Source: Agaribacter marinus
GTDB lineage: Bacteria; Pseudomonadota; Gammaproteobacteria; Enterobacterales; Alteromonadaceae
NCBI RefSeq assembly: GCF_030160655.1
Contig: NZ_BSOT01000019.1
Span: 186,001 to 250,000 of the forward strand
Direction of reading: 5' to 3'
DNA length: 64,000 nt
Part shown: piece by piece, positions 46,037 to 55,562 of the stretch
How positions within the stretch are numbered: position 1 is the first letter of the stretch
Layout of the letters: each line of letters opens with the position of its first letter
Made by a program: the position numbers and the translations under genes
The notes under the pieces: generated by a model
Database searches by the model: none
What the model was told of the DNA's origin: nothing
The model's input: the letters and a program-made list of their open reading frames with translations, nothing else

Positions 46037-49000
46037 ATGTTGTTTAAAAAGTCCCTCGTCCTGCTCACCGCATATGTGTTAAGTAGTTTAATCAGTTATT
46101 CTGCTATGGCAGATGATTTAGAGATTTACATTGGCACTGGAGAAACCAGTTTAACGTATAACCCAAACGTTCTATTTATTATGGATACCTCAGGGTCAAT
46201 GGGCGGTAAAGATGGCACCGATCAGTCTCGCATGCAAAGAGTACAAAACGCGCTTCGAGATGCCTTAGGTAGTGCCACAAATATTAATGCCGGCTTAATG
46301 CGATTTTCTGATTTTGGTGGGCCTGTTTTATTTCCTGTCAGAGGCATTGACACCCCAGTATCGCCAGAACTTATTGTTCCGGTGATCAGCGGAAATGACG
46401 ACGCTTATGAGACCAGTGGGTCGATGAATACCGCGAATGGTCAACTAAGACTAACAAGTGGCACAGAGGCCGTCTTGACGGGAGTACGTTTTCAAAGTTT
46501 AAATATTCCGCGTGGTGCAGTAATTACGTCCGCTTACTTACGCCTTACCAGTGTAAATCTAGACACTACTGCAAGTGAATTCAAAATTTTCGGCGAATCG
46601 GTAGGTGATTCAGCTGAATTCGAGAATGTTACAAACAATATTAATACTAGAGCCAAAACAGGTGCATATGTGCATTGGGACAGTGAAAATAGCTTTCCAT
46701 TTACCAACGAAACAATCACATCTCCAGATATATCCGCGGTTATCCAAGAAATAGTCAATAGAGGGGACTGGTGCGGCAAAAACAATCTGTCTTTGTTGGT
46801 TGAAGGGATTAGTTCAGACCCCTTGAGTGATAGAAGAGCGTACTCAAATGACGATGGAAACAGTAGAGCGCCTCAATTAGTGGTTACCTACGATGAATCG
46901 ACTGCCACGGGCTGTATTCGAGACCGCCTCATTTATCAGGTAGATCAGCAAGATGAAAATGCCGAAGAACGTTCGAATGGTTATCAGTCTACGGGTAGCG
47001 AGCTAACATTTTACTCCGGCTCAAATAGCTACATTGGCACTCGGTTTAAAAATGTCGCCTTGCCACAAGGTGCCGTAATTCAAAATGCTTATTTAGAGTT
47101 TACGGCATACAATAATTATTCCAATAGTGGCGCTCAGATGAAGATTCGAGGCGTTGCACAAGACGATCCTGAAGATTTCTCACCCTATACTCGATATTTA
47201 CTTCGGGATAAACCAAAAACCTCAGCTAGTGTTATGTGGACGAGTATACCGTCATGGACGAGAAATGAGGTTTATCAGAGTCCTTCAGTCACCTCTATTG
47301 TTCAGGAAATTGTCGATAGATCAGGCTGGGAACCAAACAACGAAATGATGTTTGTGTTTTCTGATTTTAATTTTGCAAAACGCGGCGCTTATTCTTTTAA
47401 TGGAAAACCGTCTGGCGCGACAAGGTTAGTAGTTGAGTATCAAGGTAATGCTACGCCTGGCACTACTGCAACAGTAAGACAGCATTTGATAGGTAAAGTT
47501 GATGAACTAAATGCGAATGGTCTTACGCCAATCGTTGATACTTTGTATGAAGCATCCTTATATTTTGGTGGTCGAAATGTCGATTACGGTCGCAAACGCG
47601 GGGAGCCGAGCGTGAACGATTATGTGCAACGCTCTACTCGCGTAAGTCATCGCTCGTCGTATATAGGTGCAGATCCTGTGCGCGCTTCAGGTTGTACCGA
47701 TGACAACCTAAATAGCTCAAGCTGTATCAATGAGTATATTCCTGCTGGTGCGACTTACATATCGCCTATAGAGGATTTGCAGTGCCAAACCAATAACCAC
47801 ATCGTGCTATTATCCGACGGTCAAGCAAACAATAACCACAGTGTTACTAAGATTCAGTCATTGCTTGGCAATACCTGTACCGGGTCCGGTGGTGAGAAGT
47901 GCGGCTTAGATTTGGTTAAAAATATCAGTGATTCAGGTGATTCAGTTATCGATGCCAGAGTCGTTACTCATACGATTGGTTTTGCCGCAAATGCAGACGC
48001 AAACAATTTCTTAAATCAATTAGCATTGCAAAGTGGTGGCGGCTTCTACAAGGCCGATAACAGCGAAGATTTACTTGCGGCGTTTGAAACTATTTTACGC
48101 CAAGTCAAAGATGTGAATACTACATTTGTTTCTCCGGGTGTCGCAGTTAACCAATTAAATCGTTTAACACATAGGGATGAACTGTATTTTGCACTATTTA
48201 AGCCAGCTGAAGGCACTTTGTGGCCGGGCAACCTGAAGAAATATAAGATTGATGGCGACGTGGTTAAAGACAAAAATGGATTGGATGCGGTAGATCCGAA
48301 TACCGGTTTCTTTTCTGAAAATGCGCATAGCTATTGGTCTTCGTTGGTTGATGGTAATGACGTGAGGCTGGGGGGGGCGACTGGAAGTTTGGATCTTGTT
48401 AGAAACATTTATGCCTTTGATGATACGCCGGGCACGATATTCTCATCATCGAATAGCTTGAATGAATCTAACTCAACGATCACAACAAGTACGCTTGCTA
48501 TCACTGATGTGGCAGAGCCAGATTCTCTGCGGGTTCAACTTTTAAAGTGGGCCCGAGGGGTAGACGTCTTGGACGACAATGGCAATGGTTCAACGACGGA
48601 CATAAACATGATGATGGGCGATCCTATTCATTCGCAGCCAGTTATTGTGAACTATTCGGCAACGGATAGCGCAATATTTGTTGCTACCAATCATGGTTTT
48701 TTACATTCTTTTGATGCTGAAACCGGTGAAGAGAATTTTGCAATAATTCCCCGAGAATTACTTAGTAACTTACATGATTTTTATCAAGATAATTCGTCAT
48801 TCAATCATATCTATGGTTTGGATGGCGATATTGTTATCCGTCAGTTTGAAGGTAAAACTTGGTTGTATGTTGGTATGCGTCGGGGTGGCAACAATTATTA
48901 CGTTATTGATGTCACTGAGAAGTTTAACCCCAAGTTTGTATACAAAATAGATGGCGGCAATGGTGCATTTGAAAATCTCGGTCAAAGTTGGTCAAGGCCC

Positions 49001-50128
49001 ATTCTAACTAAAATGAATATTAGCGGCACGGTAAAAGACGTCCTAGTTATCGGTGGCGGTTACGATGGGGAGCAAGACGACAAACTTGTTCGAACAGTTG
49101 ATTCCGTTGGCAATAGTGTATTCATTGTAGATGCTGATAACGGTGATTTATTATGGTCAGCCAGCAATGCCGGTGCGGATTTAAATATACCTAGTATGCA
49201 ATATAGTATTCCAGCCAGAATTGCGGTTATTGACCGTGATCATGATTCTTTAGCTGATCATTTGTATGTTGCGGACATGGGGGGGCAACTCTTCAGAATT
49301 GATATCTACCAGGGGAGTGGTCCAAGTGACTTAGCAAAAGGCGAGTTAATTGCACAATTGGGTGGTGATAGTGAAGAAGAAAACCGTCGCTTCTACTACG
49401 CACCAGACGTTTCTGAAATAGTTATTGGTGAAGAGCGCTATTATGCAGTAACGATTGGCTCTGGTTTTAGAGCGGGGCCGCTGAATTCAAGTATTCAAGA
49501 TCATTTCTTTATGCTCAAAGATAAAGGTGTCTTTGCTAGAGATGAATATAACAAATTTGCGTTTCCAGACTCACCGTTTACCATATTTGATCTGTATGAC
49601 GCGACAGATCATTTGTTGACTTCTGATGATGAGGCTGAGCGAGAACTGGCAAACACACAATTTTTAGATAAAGATGGTTGGACCCTTAAACTGTCAGCTG
49701 GCGGGGAGAAGATCTTAGCTTCGCCATTGATCTTAGATTATAAAGTATTTTTCACGTCTTATTTACCTGCAAGTGCAAGCGATAGCCTATGTGCGCCACC
49801 GACCGGTAACAGTCGGGCGTATTTGGTAAATTTGGTAAATGGCAATGCAATTGCGGATCTGAACGAGAATAACGTGGATGAACACGAAGACCGGTATGCG
49901 CAATTGGCGCAAACGGGGATAGCACCAGACACTAAAATTCTTATCGAAAACATTATAAAGCCTGTCGTTTGCCTTGGCGCGGAGTGTGTTAGCGCAGTGA
50001 TTGAGCTAGATGAGGATGGAAATGAAGTTGCGTGTGGTTCGAATTTTGAGTGTTTAGCACAAAACATTTATGGACGCTTTGAGCGGGTGCAAAAAGACAC
50101 TTGGAAAACCGAAGTTGAGAATCAGTAG
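46037..50128 (+). CDS. pilY1: Type IV pilus tip adhesin/assembly factor PilY1
   Basis: A 1363-residue exported protein. ATG 46037 has TTGGAGG in front; the signal peptide ends near SYSAMA. A von Willebrand A domain begins with NVLFIMDTSGSMGG (MIDAS, about residue 45). It is interrupted by two tandem repeats (about residues 136-285 and 320-470), each ending in LVVTY or LVVEY with a VIQEIV/IVQEIV helix, and resumes at VRQHLIGKVDEL. The C-terminal PilC-type beta-propeller starts near GDPIHSQPVIV and has a calcium-loop DRDHDSLAD. In Pseudomonas PilY1 controls retraction, adhesion and surface sensing. Confidence 0.92.
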   Translation: MLFKKSLVLLTAYVLSSLISYSAMADDLEIYIGTGETSLTYNPNVLFIMDTSGSMGGKDGTDQSRMQRVQNALRDALGSATNINAGLMRFSDFGGPVLFPVRGIDTPVSPELIVPVISGNDDAYETSGSMNTANGQLRLTSGTEAVLTGVRFQSLNIPRGAVITSAYLRLTSVNLDTTASEFKIFGESVGDSAEFENVTNNINTRAKTGAYVHWDSENSFPFTNETITSPDISAVIQEIVNRGDWCGKNNLSLLVEGISSDPLSDRRAYSNDDGNSRAPQLVVTYDESTATGCIRDRLIYQVDQQDENAEERSNGYQSTGSELTFYSGSNSYIGTRFKNVALPQGAVIQNAYLEFTAYNNYSNSGAQMKIRGVAQDDPEDFSPYTRYLLRDKPKTSASVMWTSIPSWTRNEVYQSPSVTSIVQEIVDRSGWEPNNEMMFVFSDFNFAKRGAYSFNGKPSGATRLVVEYQGNATPGTTATVRQHLIGKVDELNANGLTPIVDTLYEASLYFGGRNVDYGRKRGEPSVNDYVQRSTRVSHRSSYIGADPVRASGCTDDNLNSSSCINEYIPAGATYISPIEDLQCQTNNHIVLLSDGQANNNHSVTKIQSLLGNTCTGSGGEKCGLDLVKNISDSGDSVIDARVVTHTIGFAANADANNFLNQLALQSGGGFYKADNSEDLLAAFETILRQVKDVNTTFVSPGVAVNQLNRLTHRDELYFALFKPAEGTLWPGNLKKYKIDGDVVKDKNGLDAVDPNTGFFSENAHSYWSSLVDGNDVRLGGATGSLDLVRNIYAFDDTPGTIFSSSNSLNESNSTITTSTLAITDVAEPDSLRVQLLKWARGVDVLDDNGNGSTTDINMMMGDPIHSQPVIVNYSATDSAIFVATNHGFLHSFDAETGEENFAIIPRELLSNLHDFYQDNSSFNHIYGLDGDIVIRQFEGKTWLYVGMRRGGNNYYVIDVTEKFNPKFVYKIDGGNGAFENLGQSWSRPILTKMNISGTVKDVLVIGGGYDGEQDDKLVRTVDSVGNSVFIVDADNGDLLWSASNAGADLNIPSMQYSIPARIAVIDRDHDSLADHLYVADMGGQLFRIDIYQGSGPSDLAKGELIAQLGGDSEEENRRFYYAPDVSEIVIGEERYYAVTIGSGFRAGPLNSSIQDHFFMLKDKGVFARDEYNKFAFPDSPFTIFDLYDATDHLLTSDDEAERELANTQFLDKDGWTLKLSAGGEKILASPLILDYKVFFTSYLPASASDSLCAPPTGNSRAYLVNLVNGNAIADLNENNVDEHEDRYAQLAQTGIAPDTKILIENIIKPVVCLGAECVSAVIELDEDGNEVACGSNFECLAQNIYGRFERVQKDTWKTEVENQ

Positions 50129-50157
50129 AGTAAACGATACATGAGTGGGTGGTCAGA

Positions 50158-50622
50158 ATGAATAAGTTAAAGAAGGGTTTCAGTCTTGTAGAGTTAATGA
50201 TAGTCGTGGCACTTGTCGGGATTATTGCTGCGGTTGCTTATCCTAGTTATAAGAACACTATGGCTGGCAGTGCGCGTAGTGCAGTTCAGGCTGATTTAAT
50301 GGCATTTGCAGGTGCAATGGAGCGTCACAATGCGTCTGTTTTTACTTATAAAGCTGCGGCGGCAGGTGGAGGCGACACGGGTACGCCTGCGATTTTCACT
50401 GGCCATTCACCTGCTTCAGGGCCGGTTGAAAACAAAAAGTACATATTGACCATTGATGATGTACCGACAAATGGACAAACGTTTATATTGAAGGCTGCAC
50501 CAGTGAGTGGTTCATTAGTTGAAGGTTCTGGCGCCCTATTCATTTTTAGCGATGGTCGAAAAGCATGGGATCAAAATGACAATGGCACGATTGATTCATC
50601 AGAATATTGCTGGAATTGTTAG
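50158..50622 (+). CDS. pilE: Type IV pilin PilE-like
   Basis: A 154-residue prepilin from ATG 50158 (MNKLKKG/FSLVELMIVVALVGIIAA, cleavage after Gly, Glu at +5). A GTG at 50149 would add three residues. A single Cys pair closes the protein (EYCWNC). It is the last gene of the pilus operon, as PilE in Pseudomonas minor-pilin clusters. Confidence 0.88.
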   Translation: MNKLKKGFSLVELMIVVALVGIIAAVAYPSYKNTMAGSARSAVQADLMAFAGAMERHNASVFTYKAAAAGGGDTGTPAIFTGHSPASGPVENKKYILTIDDVPTNGQTFILKAAPVSGSLVEGSGALFIFSDGRKAWDQNDNGTIDSSEYCWNC

Positions 50623-50646
50623 CATATCAGCATATCAGCATATCAG
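50623..50646. repeat. Tandem repeat CATATCAG x3
   Basis: Three perfect 8-bp units begin directly after the pilE stop; the last unit contains the stop codon of the opposing FimT gene (50643-50645). Confidence 0.85.
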
Positions 50647-51191
50647 CACAGTGCATCCTTACCGTAGCCATTGTCATGGTAACTATCACCGTTTGTATCT
50701 TTGCTTAACCTAATTCTGCCATTGAGGCTAACATATAGAGCACGATTGTATATTTGAGTTTTCTCTTTTAAACATATGTTGATTGTGGCGGGACTGCTTA
50801 AACTGCCACCTCGTTGGAACGCGATTCTTTTCTTTGGTCCTTTGACTATCACTTGTGCGCTTGCGTGTAAGCCTCGACGAAGAATTTTTTCGTCTAGGTC
50901 ACGTTTGCCATTGTAGTTATCATCTTGAAATACGATTAATGGTAGGTGCCAATCTATAAGATTACAGTCTATAGCGTTACTTGTAGGACAAATAACGATT
51001 TTTTTGTATTTTGATACCGCCATATATCTTGCATACTGAAGCAGGGCACTCGTGTCGTTGACCGCTGCAGTGATTCTACTTTTTGCAATAAGGTGTTGTG
51101 CGCTCGGCGTTGCAAATAAGAAAATAATACTTGCAATGGTTAAGACAATCATCATTTCTAGCAAGGTAACGCCGGATGATTTTGTATTCAA
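50643..51191 (-). CDS. FimT/GspH-type pseudopilin, copy 1
   Basis: A 182-residue prepilin with leader MNTKSSG and cleavage before VTLLEMMIVLTIASIIFLFA. The C-terminal GspH/FimT domain shows NDTSALLQYARYMAVSKYKKIVICPT and FQRGGSLSSPATINIC. It is similar along its whole length to the gene at 51325-51900, so the two are duplicates. It converges on pilE. Confidence 0.88.
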   Translation of the reverse strand: MNTKSSGVTLLEMMIVLTIASIIFLFATPSAQHLIAKSRITAAVNDTSALLQYARYMAVSKYKKIVICPTSNAIDCNLIDWHLPLIVFQDDNYNGKRDLDEKILRRGLHASAQVIVKGPKKRIAFQRGGSLSSPATINICLKEKTQIYNRALYVSLNGRIRLSKDTNGDSYHDNGYGKDALC

Positions 51192-51324
51192 TTGTACAAT
51201 CCATGTATAGAATTTTTAGAACAAAGATTGTACGCGGGCGCGGAACAATATGCTGCTGTACTGTTAACCAGATTATTGTCAAAGATTTTAGGTTACTTAC
51301 GCTAATGAATAGCGCTGGCCATGA

Positions 51325-51900
51325 TTACGAACAGGTGAGAGCAGTGCCTTCTATATCCTCATGCACGCCGTTGTTGTCACTATCGCCGCTGATTTTTACA
51401 CGACCCTGTTGGTTGATGTTTAAACCTCTTGCCAACTTAACGTCGCCGTCTGATGGGCATACCTTTATTAATGATACATTCGGTAATCGGCTCGCGCCGG
51501 TATCGACAAAACCTATGATTTCATTTGGGCCAGAAACCAAGATATCACCAACCGCAGATTGTGTTGAATGTAATAATTCTTCGTCAGCATCTCGCTGATT
51601 ATTTTGGTTACTGTCAACAAATACGATCTTAGGTAAATTCCAGTTTGACATATTGCAGGTGGTGTAATTCGAAGATGGGCAAATAACTGTGTTTGTTTGT
51701 CTATCAATTGCACTATATCTTGCAAATTGAATAGCCGCACTCGTGTCGTTTATTTGAGAGGCGATTCTATTTGTTGCCACGATAGATTGTACGCTAGGTG
51801 CAACCAACGTCACTAATATAGCTGCAATTGCCAATGTAATCATCAGCTCCAACAGTGTCACACCTTGTTGACGACTTTTCACTGGATAATGAGATATCAC
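51325..51900 (-). CDS. FimT/GspH-type pseudopilin, copy 2
   Basis: A 191-residue prepilin with leader ending RQQG and cleavage before VTLLELMITLAIAAILVTLV. It shares with copy 1 the NDTSAAIQFARYSAIDRQTNTVICPS and NLPKIVFVDSNQNNQRDADE segments. It is transcribed toward copy 1 in the same direction, 133 bp apart, opposite to the pilV-pilE operon. Confidence 0.88.
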   Translation of the reverse strand: MISHYPVKSRQQGVTLLELMITLAIAAILVTLVAPSVQSIVATNRIASQINDTSAAIQFARYSAIDRQTNTVICPSSNYTTCNMSNWNLPKIVFVDSNQNNQRDADEELLHSTQSAVGDILVSGPNEIIGFVDTGASRLPNVSLIKVCPSDGDVKLARGLNINQQGRVKISGDSDNNGVHEDIEGTALTCS

Positions 51901-52020
51901 TTCAAACCCCTTTTAGTAGGATGTAGACTATACCTTTACGCAAGTTGGTTTGGGTATATGCGTGACCAATCGATTAGTGTTTTACATACGTACTATAATC
52001 TAAAATAAGGGAGAGCAAGG

Positions 52021-52851
52021 TTGAAACAAGCGATTATTAACGAAATGAGAGTATTGCCGTCAATTTCGCCAGAACTTGAAGTTAAGCGCCGCGTTGATTT
52101 CATCAAAGAGCAATTAATTTCTGCTAACCTAAAAACGCTTGTGCTTGGAATTAGTGGTGGTATAGATTCATGTACGTTAGGGAAACTTGCGCAAATAGCC
52201 ATTAACGAACTCAATGAAAAAGGCAGTGACTATCAATTTATAGCCATTCGCTTACCCTACGACAAACAAGCGGACGAAGCTGATGCGCAAGCGAGTATTG
52301 AATTTATTCAACCCTCTTTATCTATTACTGCAAACGTAAAAAACGGCGCCGATGCTATTCATGATGAAGCTGTTAATGCGTTGAAAGAGGTTGGGGCGTA
52401 TGTTGCTGAGGCAAGTGCAGATGACTTTGTAAAAGGTAATACTAAAGCACGTACACGTATGGCTGTTCAGTATGATGTTGCCGGGTTAATGAAAGGTTTA
52501 GTGCTTGGCACTGACCACTCTGCTGAAAATATCACGGGTTTTTATACTAAATTTGGTGACGGTGCCTGTGACTTAGCGCCGCTCTTTGGTTTAAGTAAAC
52601 GTCAAGTGAGACAAGTTGCAGCATTTTTAGGGGCACCTAATAATGTGATGAGCAAAGCACCCACCGCTGATCTTGAATCCTTAAACCCTCAACTCGCAGA
52701 TGAAGACTCTCTAGGCTTATCATATGATCAAATTGACGATTTCTTGGAAGGTAAAAGTACTGACGCACTTGCCGACCAACAGTTAATAGATATTTACACT
52801 CGCACTCAGCATAAACGTGTGCCAATTCCTACTATTTACGATAATGAGTAA
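52021..52851 (+). CDS. nadE: Ammonia-dependent NAD synthetase
   Basis: A 276-residue enzyme converting nicotinate adenine dinucleotide to NAD with ammonia and ATP. The P-loop is [12 protein letters not shown], then [45 protein letters not shown] and [10 protein letters not shown]. No glutaminase domain is present. The TTG at 52021 behind AAGGGAGAG gives the family N-terminus; an ATG 24 bp inside is an alternative. The gene is 3 bp before glnB. Confidence 0.95.
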   Translation: MKQAIINEMRVLPSISPELEVKRRVDFIKEQLISANLKTLVLGISGGIDSCTLGKLAQIAINELNEKGSDYQFIAIRLPYDKQADEADAQASIEFIQPSLSITANVKNGADAIHDEAVNALKEVGAYVAEASADDFVKGNTKARTRMAVQYDVAGLMKGLVLGTDHSAENITGFYTKFGDGACDLAPLFGLSKRQVRQVAAFLGAPNNVMSKAPTADLESLNPQLADEDSLGLSYDQIDDFLEGKSTDALADQQLIDIYTRTQHKRVPIPTIYDNE

Positions 52852-53196
<345 letters not shown>

Positions 53197-53213
53197 TTTG
53201 CAGTGTAAATGTG

Positions 53214-53248
53214 AATTAGTTAATGCGGATGGGCCGCATTAACTAATT
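53214..53248 (+). terminator. 15-bp perfect hairpin after glnB
   Basis: AATTAGTTAATGCGG and its exact complement CCGCATTAACTAATT surround ATGGG, 17 bp after the glnB stop. There is no clean T-tract, so termination may be Rho-assisted or the hairpin may protect the 3' end. Confidence 0.6.
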
Positions 53249-53275
53249 TAACTAATTTAACTAATTTAACTAATT
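53240..53275. repeat. Tandem repeat TAACTAATT x4
   Basis: Four perfect 9-bp units; the first is the outer end of the glnB hairpin arm and the other three repeat it, as if by slippage. Confidence 0.88.
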
Positions 53276-53323
53276 ACTGAATTGAATTAGTACAAACAAG
53301 ATTGTCAGGCTTTTCTATGGGAG

Positions 53324-53803
53324 TTAGTGGCTGCAGCCACCCTTACCATGCACATGGCCATGTGATATTTCGTCATCAGTCGCGCCTCTTACATCTTCAA
53401 TGTTTACATCGAAAACCAAGGTCTGTCCTGCTAATGGATGATTTCCATCTACCGTAATAGCATCATCACTTTTGTCTATAATGATGACTGATTGTTCGCC
53501 ATGGTCGGTGGTAGCTCTGAAGCTCATTCCAACGTCTACTTCCATGCCTTCAAACATACTGAGAGGGACTTCTTGAACCAAATTGTCGTTACGATCGCCA
53601 TAGGCTTTATCGGGTGTAATGGTTACGGTAAATTCATCACCACTTTTTTTATCGTACAATGCCTCTTCTAGTCCAGCAATCATGTAGTGACTACCTTGTA
53701 TAAAAGATAAGGCATCTTGCCCTGATGAAGAATCAATTTCGTCACCGTCTGTCGTTTTTACCGTGTAGTGTATGGTTACAACATGATTGTCTGCTATCTG
53801 CAT
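53324..53803 (-). CDS. slyD: FKBP-type prolyl isomerase SlyD
   Basis: A 159-residue SlyD-type protein with FKBP start VTIHYTVKTTDGDEIDSS, IF insert (PDKAYGDRNDNLVQEVPLSMF) and NHPLAGQTLVFDVNIEDVRGAT. The C-terminal metal-binding tail is short (GHVHGKGGCSH), much shorter than the His-rich tail of E. coli SlyD (196 residues), so nickel capacity is probably lower. Confidence 0.9.
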   Translation of the reverse strand: MQIADNHVVTIHYTVKTTDGDEIDSSSGQDALSFIQGSHYMIAGLEEALYDKKSGDEFTVTITPDKAYGDRNDNLVQEVPLSMFEGMEVDVGMSFRATTDHGEQSVIIIDKSDDAITVDGNHPLAGQTLVFDVNIEDVRGATDDEISHGHVHGKGGCSH

Positions 53804-53822
53804 GAATTTGTGTGCCTATTCG

Positions 53823-54764
53823 TCATTGTGTAAATGGGTATGGGTGAGCCAAAACGGTAAACGTATACTCGCTATCTTTTAATCGTAACATATCGCCATA
53901 ATGTGTGTCATTTGGCAATACAGCGAGGGCTAGTGAGTTTTCTTCATTTGTAGCAATTCGAATAATTTGACCGCCCCTTCGCCAGTTTTCGCCAATCTGC
54001 TTTTCTAACAGTGCACCAACCGTCAGGTCACTAATTACGTCACTACTTTTCAACAGAAACAAAGCCCTTTTATTTTTTCCTAAGAACTTCGTTCTTGCGA
54101 CAACCTCTTGGCCCATATAGCAACCTTTATCAAAATCGATCGCACGCAGTAATTGCAAGTTAAACATTTGGGGAACGTATTCGCCGACTGTCGCTTGTTG
54201 AATGTTACCCACACAAGCAAGTACTTCAGCATAATTGTATAGGGTTTCATTGCCGATTAGTTTGCTACCTTTATCTTCTAATATGCGTTGGCCAGCCAAG
54301 TTCAATATACATTTATAAACAGCCTTGTTGGTGTCAACTTGCGGGTAATCTAATCGAATAAGAAGACCATAGTCGCTAGTTATTGTATTGAGGTGTTGTT
54401 CCGGTAAGTTGTCAAACATTTCCTTTAGAATAGATTCTGCGTCATCGCCAGCTGCGCCAAATATGGACAAGTCTTCAGCTTTTTCTATTGTGACTTTAGA
54501 AAATACACCATATTTTTTTAATTCGCGCAGCGAGGCTTCATTAGACGTATCGTGACCGGTAACTAAGAATTCATCGTGATAATCGCTTAAATAGAAACTA
54601 CTCCACATTTTCCCTTTAAAATCACAATGAGCGGCGAGTCTTGCCGTATTATTTATCCAATTTTCAGTATTCACCGTTATTTGTCCATGCAAATACTTAT
54701 TTTTGTCTTCACCAGATATGCGTAGTACGGATTCTGACTCTAACTTAGCCAAAAAATGAAACAT
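53823..54764 (-). CDS. ygfZ: Folate-dependent iron-sulfur assembly protein YgfZ
   Basis: A 313-residue protein of the GcvT-like family that assists iron-sulfur enzymes with tetrahydrofolate. The signature KGCYMGQEVVARTKFLG with the functional Cys is intact (near residue 220). It is opposite sdhE, as in many gammaproteobacteria; 226 bp separate the two starts. Confidence 0.92.
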   Translation of the reverse strand: MFHFLAKLESESVLRISGEDKNKYLHGQITVNTENWINNTARLAAHCDFKGKMWSSFYLSDYHDEFLVTGHDTSNEASLRELKKYGVFSKVTIEKAEDLSIFGAAGDDAESILKEMFDNLPEQHLNTITSDYGLLIRLDYPQVDTNKAVYKCILNLAGQRILEDKGSKLIGNETLYNYAEVLACVGNIQQATVGEYVPQMFNLQLLRAIDFDKGCYMGQEVVARTKFLGKNKRALFLLKSSDVISDLTVGALLEKQIGENWRRGGQIIRIATNEENSLALAVLPNDTHYGDMLRLKDSEYTFTVLAHPYPFTQ

Positions 54765-54991
54765 ATATACCTCAAAAATTCACCACCTCGTATGTACCAA
54801 GGATCTTGGGACGTCGTGTGTTTTTACAATCTTTTACTGACAAATTTATTTTGGCAAAAACGTAGGTAAGGCATATTTGTTAGTTGTGTTCTTAAAAACT
54901 GGTTTAACGATTCACAAGTACAGTGCGTTGTAAGTGCAGATTGTGTTAAATTAGACGCATAGATCGGTATTTAAAAATATAAGGTGGTGGC

Positions 54992-55261
54992 ATGACATCA
55001 GTAGTTGAGTTTGAATCGAAAAGGCTTGCAAGATTGAAATGGGCATGCCGCAGAGGAATGCTTGAGTTGGATGTACTACTACTTCCCTTTGTTGAGCAGG
55101 CGTTTGATCAGCTCAGTTATGATGATAAGGTTGTTTTTGAACGGTTACTTACGGCAGATGACCCTGATTTATTCGCTTGGTTTATGGGGCATCAAGAATG
55201 TAAAGACAAAGAGTTTGCGTCGATGATTGCTAGGGTGCTAACGTCGGTAAAGATAAGGTAG
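54992..55261 (+). CDS. sdhE: FAD assembly factor SdhE
   Basis: An 89-residue helical protein that helps flavinylate succinate dehydrogenase. The family motif is WACRRGMLELDVLL, with the conserved RGM-E surface, followed by FERLLTADDPDLFAWFMG. A short YgfX-like gene follows after 37 bp. Confidence 0.93.
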   Translation: MTSVVEFESKRLARLKWACRRGMLELDVLLLPFVEQAFDQLSYDDKVVFERLLTADDPDLFAWFMGHQECKDKEFASMIARVLTSVKIR

Positions 55262-55298
55262 GTAATCATTGTTGATATTCTTTTTTAGTAAGAGATAA

Positions 55299-55556
55299 AT
55301 GAATTTTTTGAATTGGTCTTTCAAACGAAGAGACGTAGTGATACTTTTTGACGATGAAGGAATCCCTAGTGTGTCTATTGGTTGTTTGTTTACAAATTTA
55401 AAGCCCTACAAAAAATCTATTGTTAGCCCATGGGGTTTTTTCTTATTTGTCGTTGTAAAGGAGAAATCTGAGAGTTTTTTTATTCAACGAAATGCCATAA
55501 GTGAGCAAACCTTTCGCTCATTCACACGTTTTAATAAATGGCACAAATGGAAGTGA
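55299..55556 (+). CDS. Short YgfX/CptA-like protein
   Basis: An 85-residue protein after sdhE, where E. coli has ygfX (cptA). The C-terminal half (SPWGFFLFVVV, then ISEQTFRSFTRF) resembles the end of YgfX, but the two N-terminal membrane helices of that family are absent and there is no room for them after sdhE. It may be a truncated relative or an unrelated small protein. Confidence 0.45.
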   Translation: MNFLNWSFKRRDVVILFDDEGIPSVSIGCLFTNLKPYKKSIVSPWGFFLFVVVKEKSESFFIQRNAISEQTFRSFTRFNKWHKWK

Positions 55557-55562
55557 TATGTA

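Noticed and set aside
53240-53275. Short direct repeats considered as a CRISPR array
   Set aside because: Units are 9 bp, contiguous and without spacers or cas genes; this is a simple tandem repeat.
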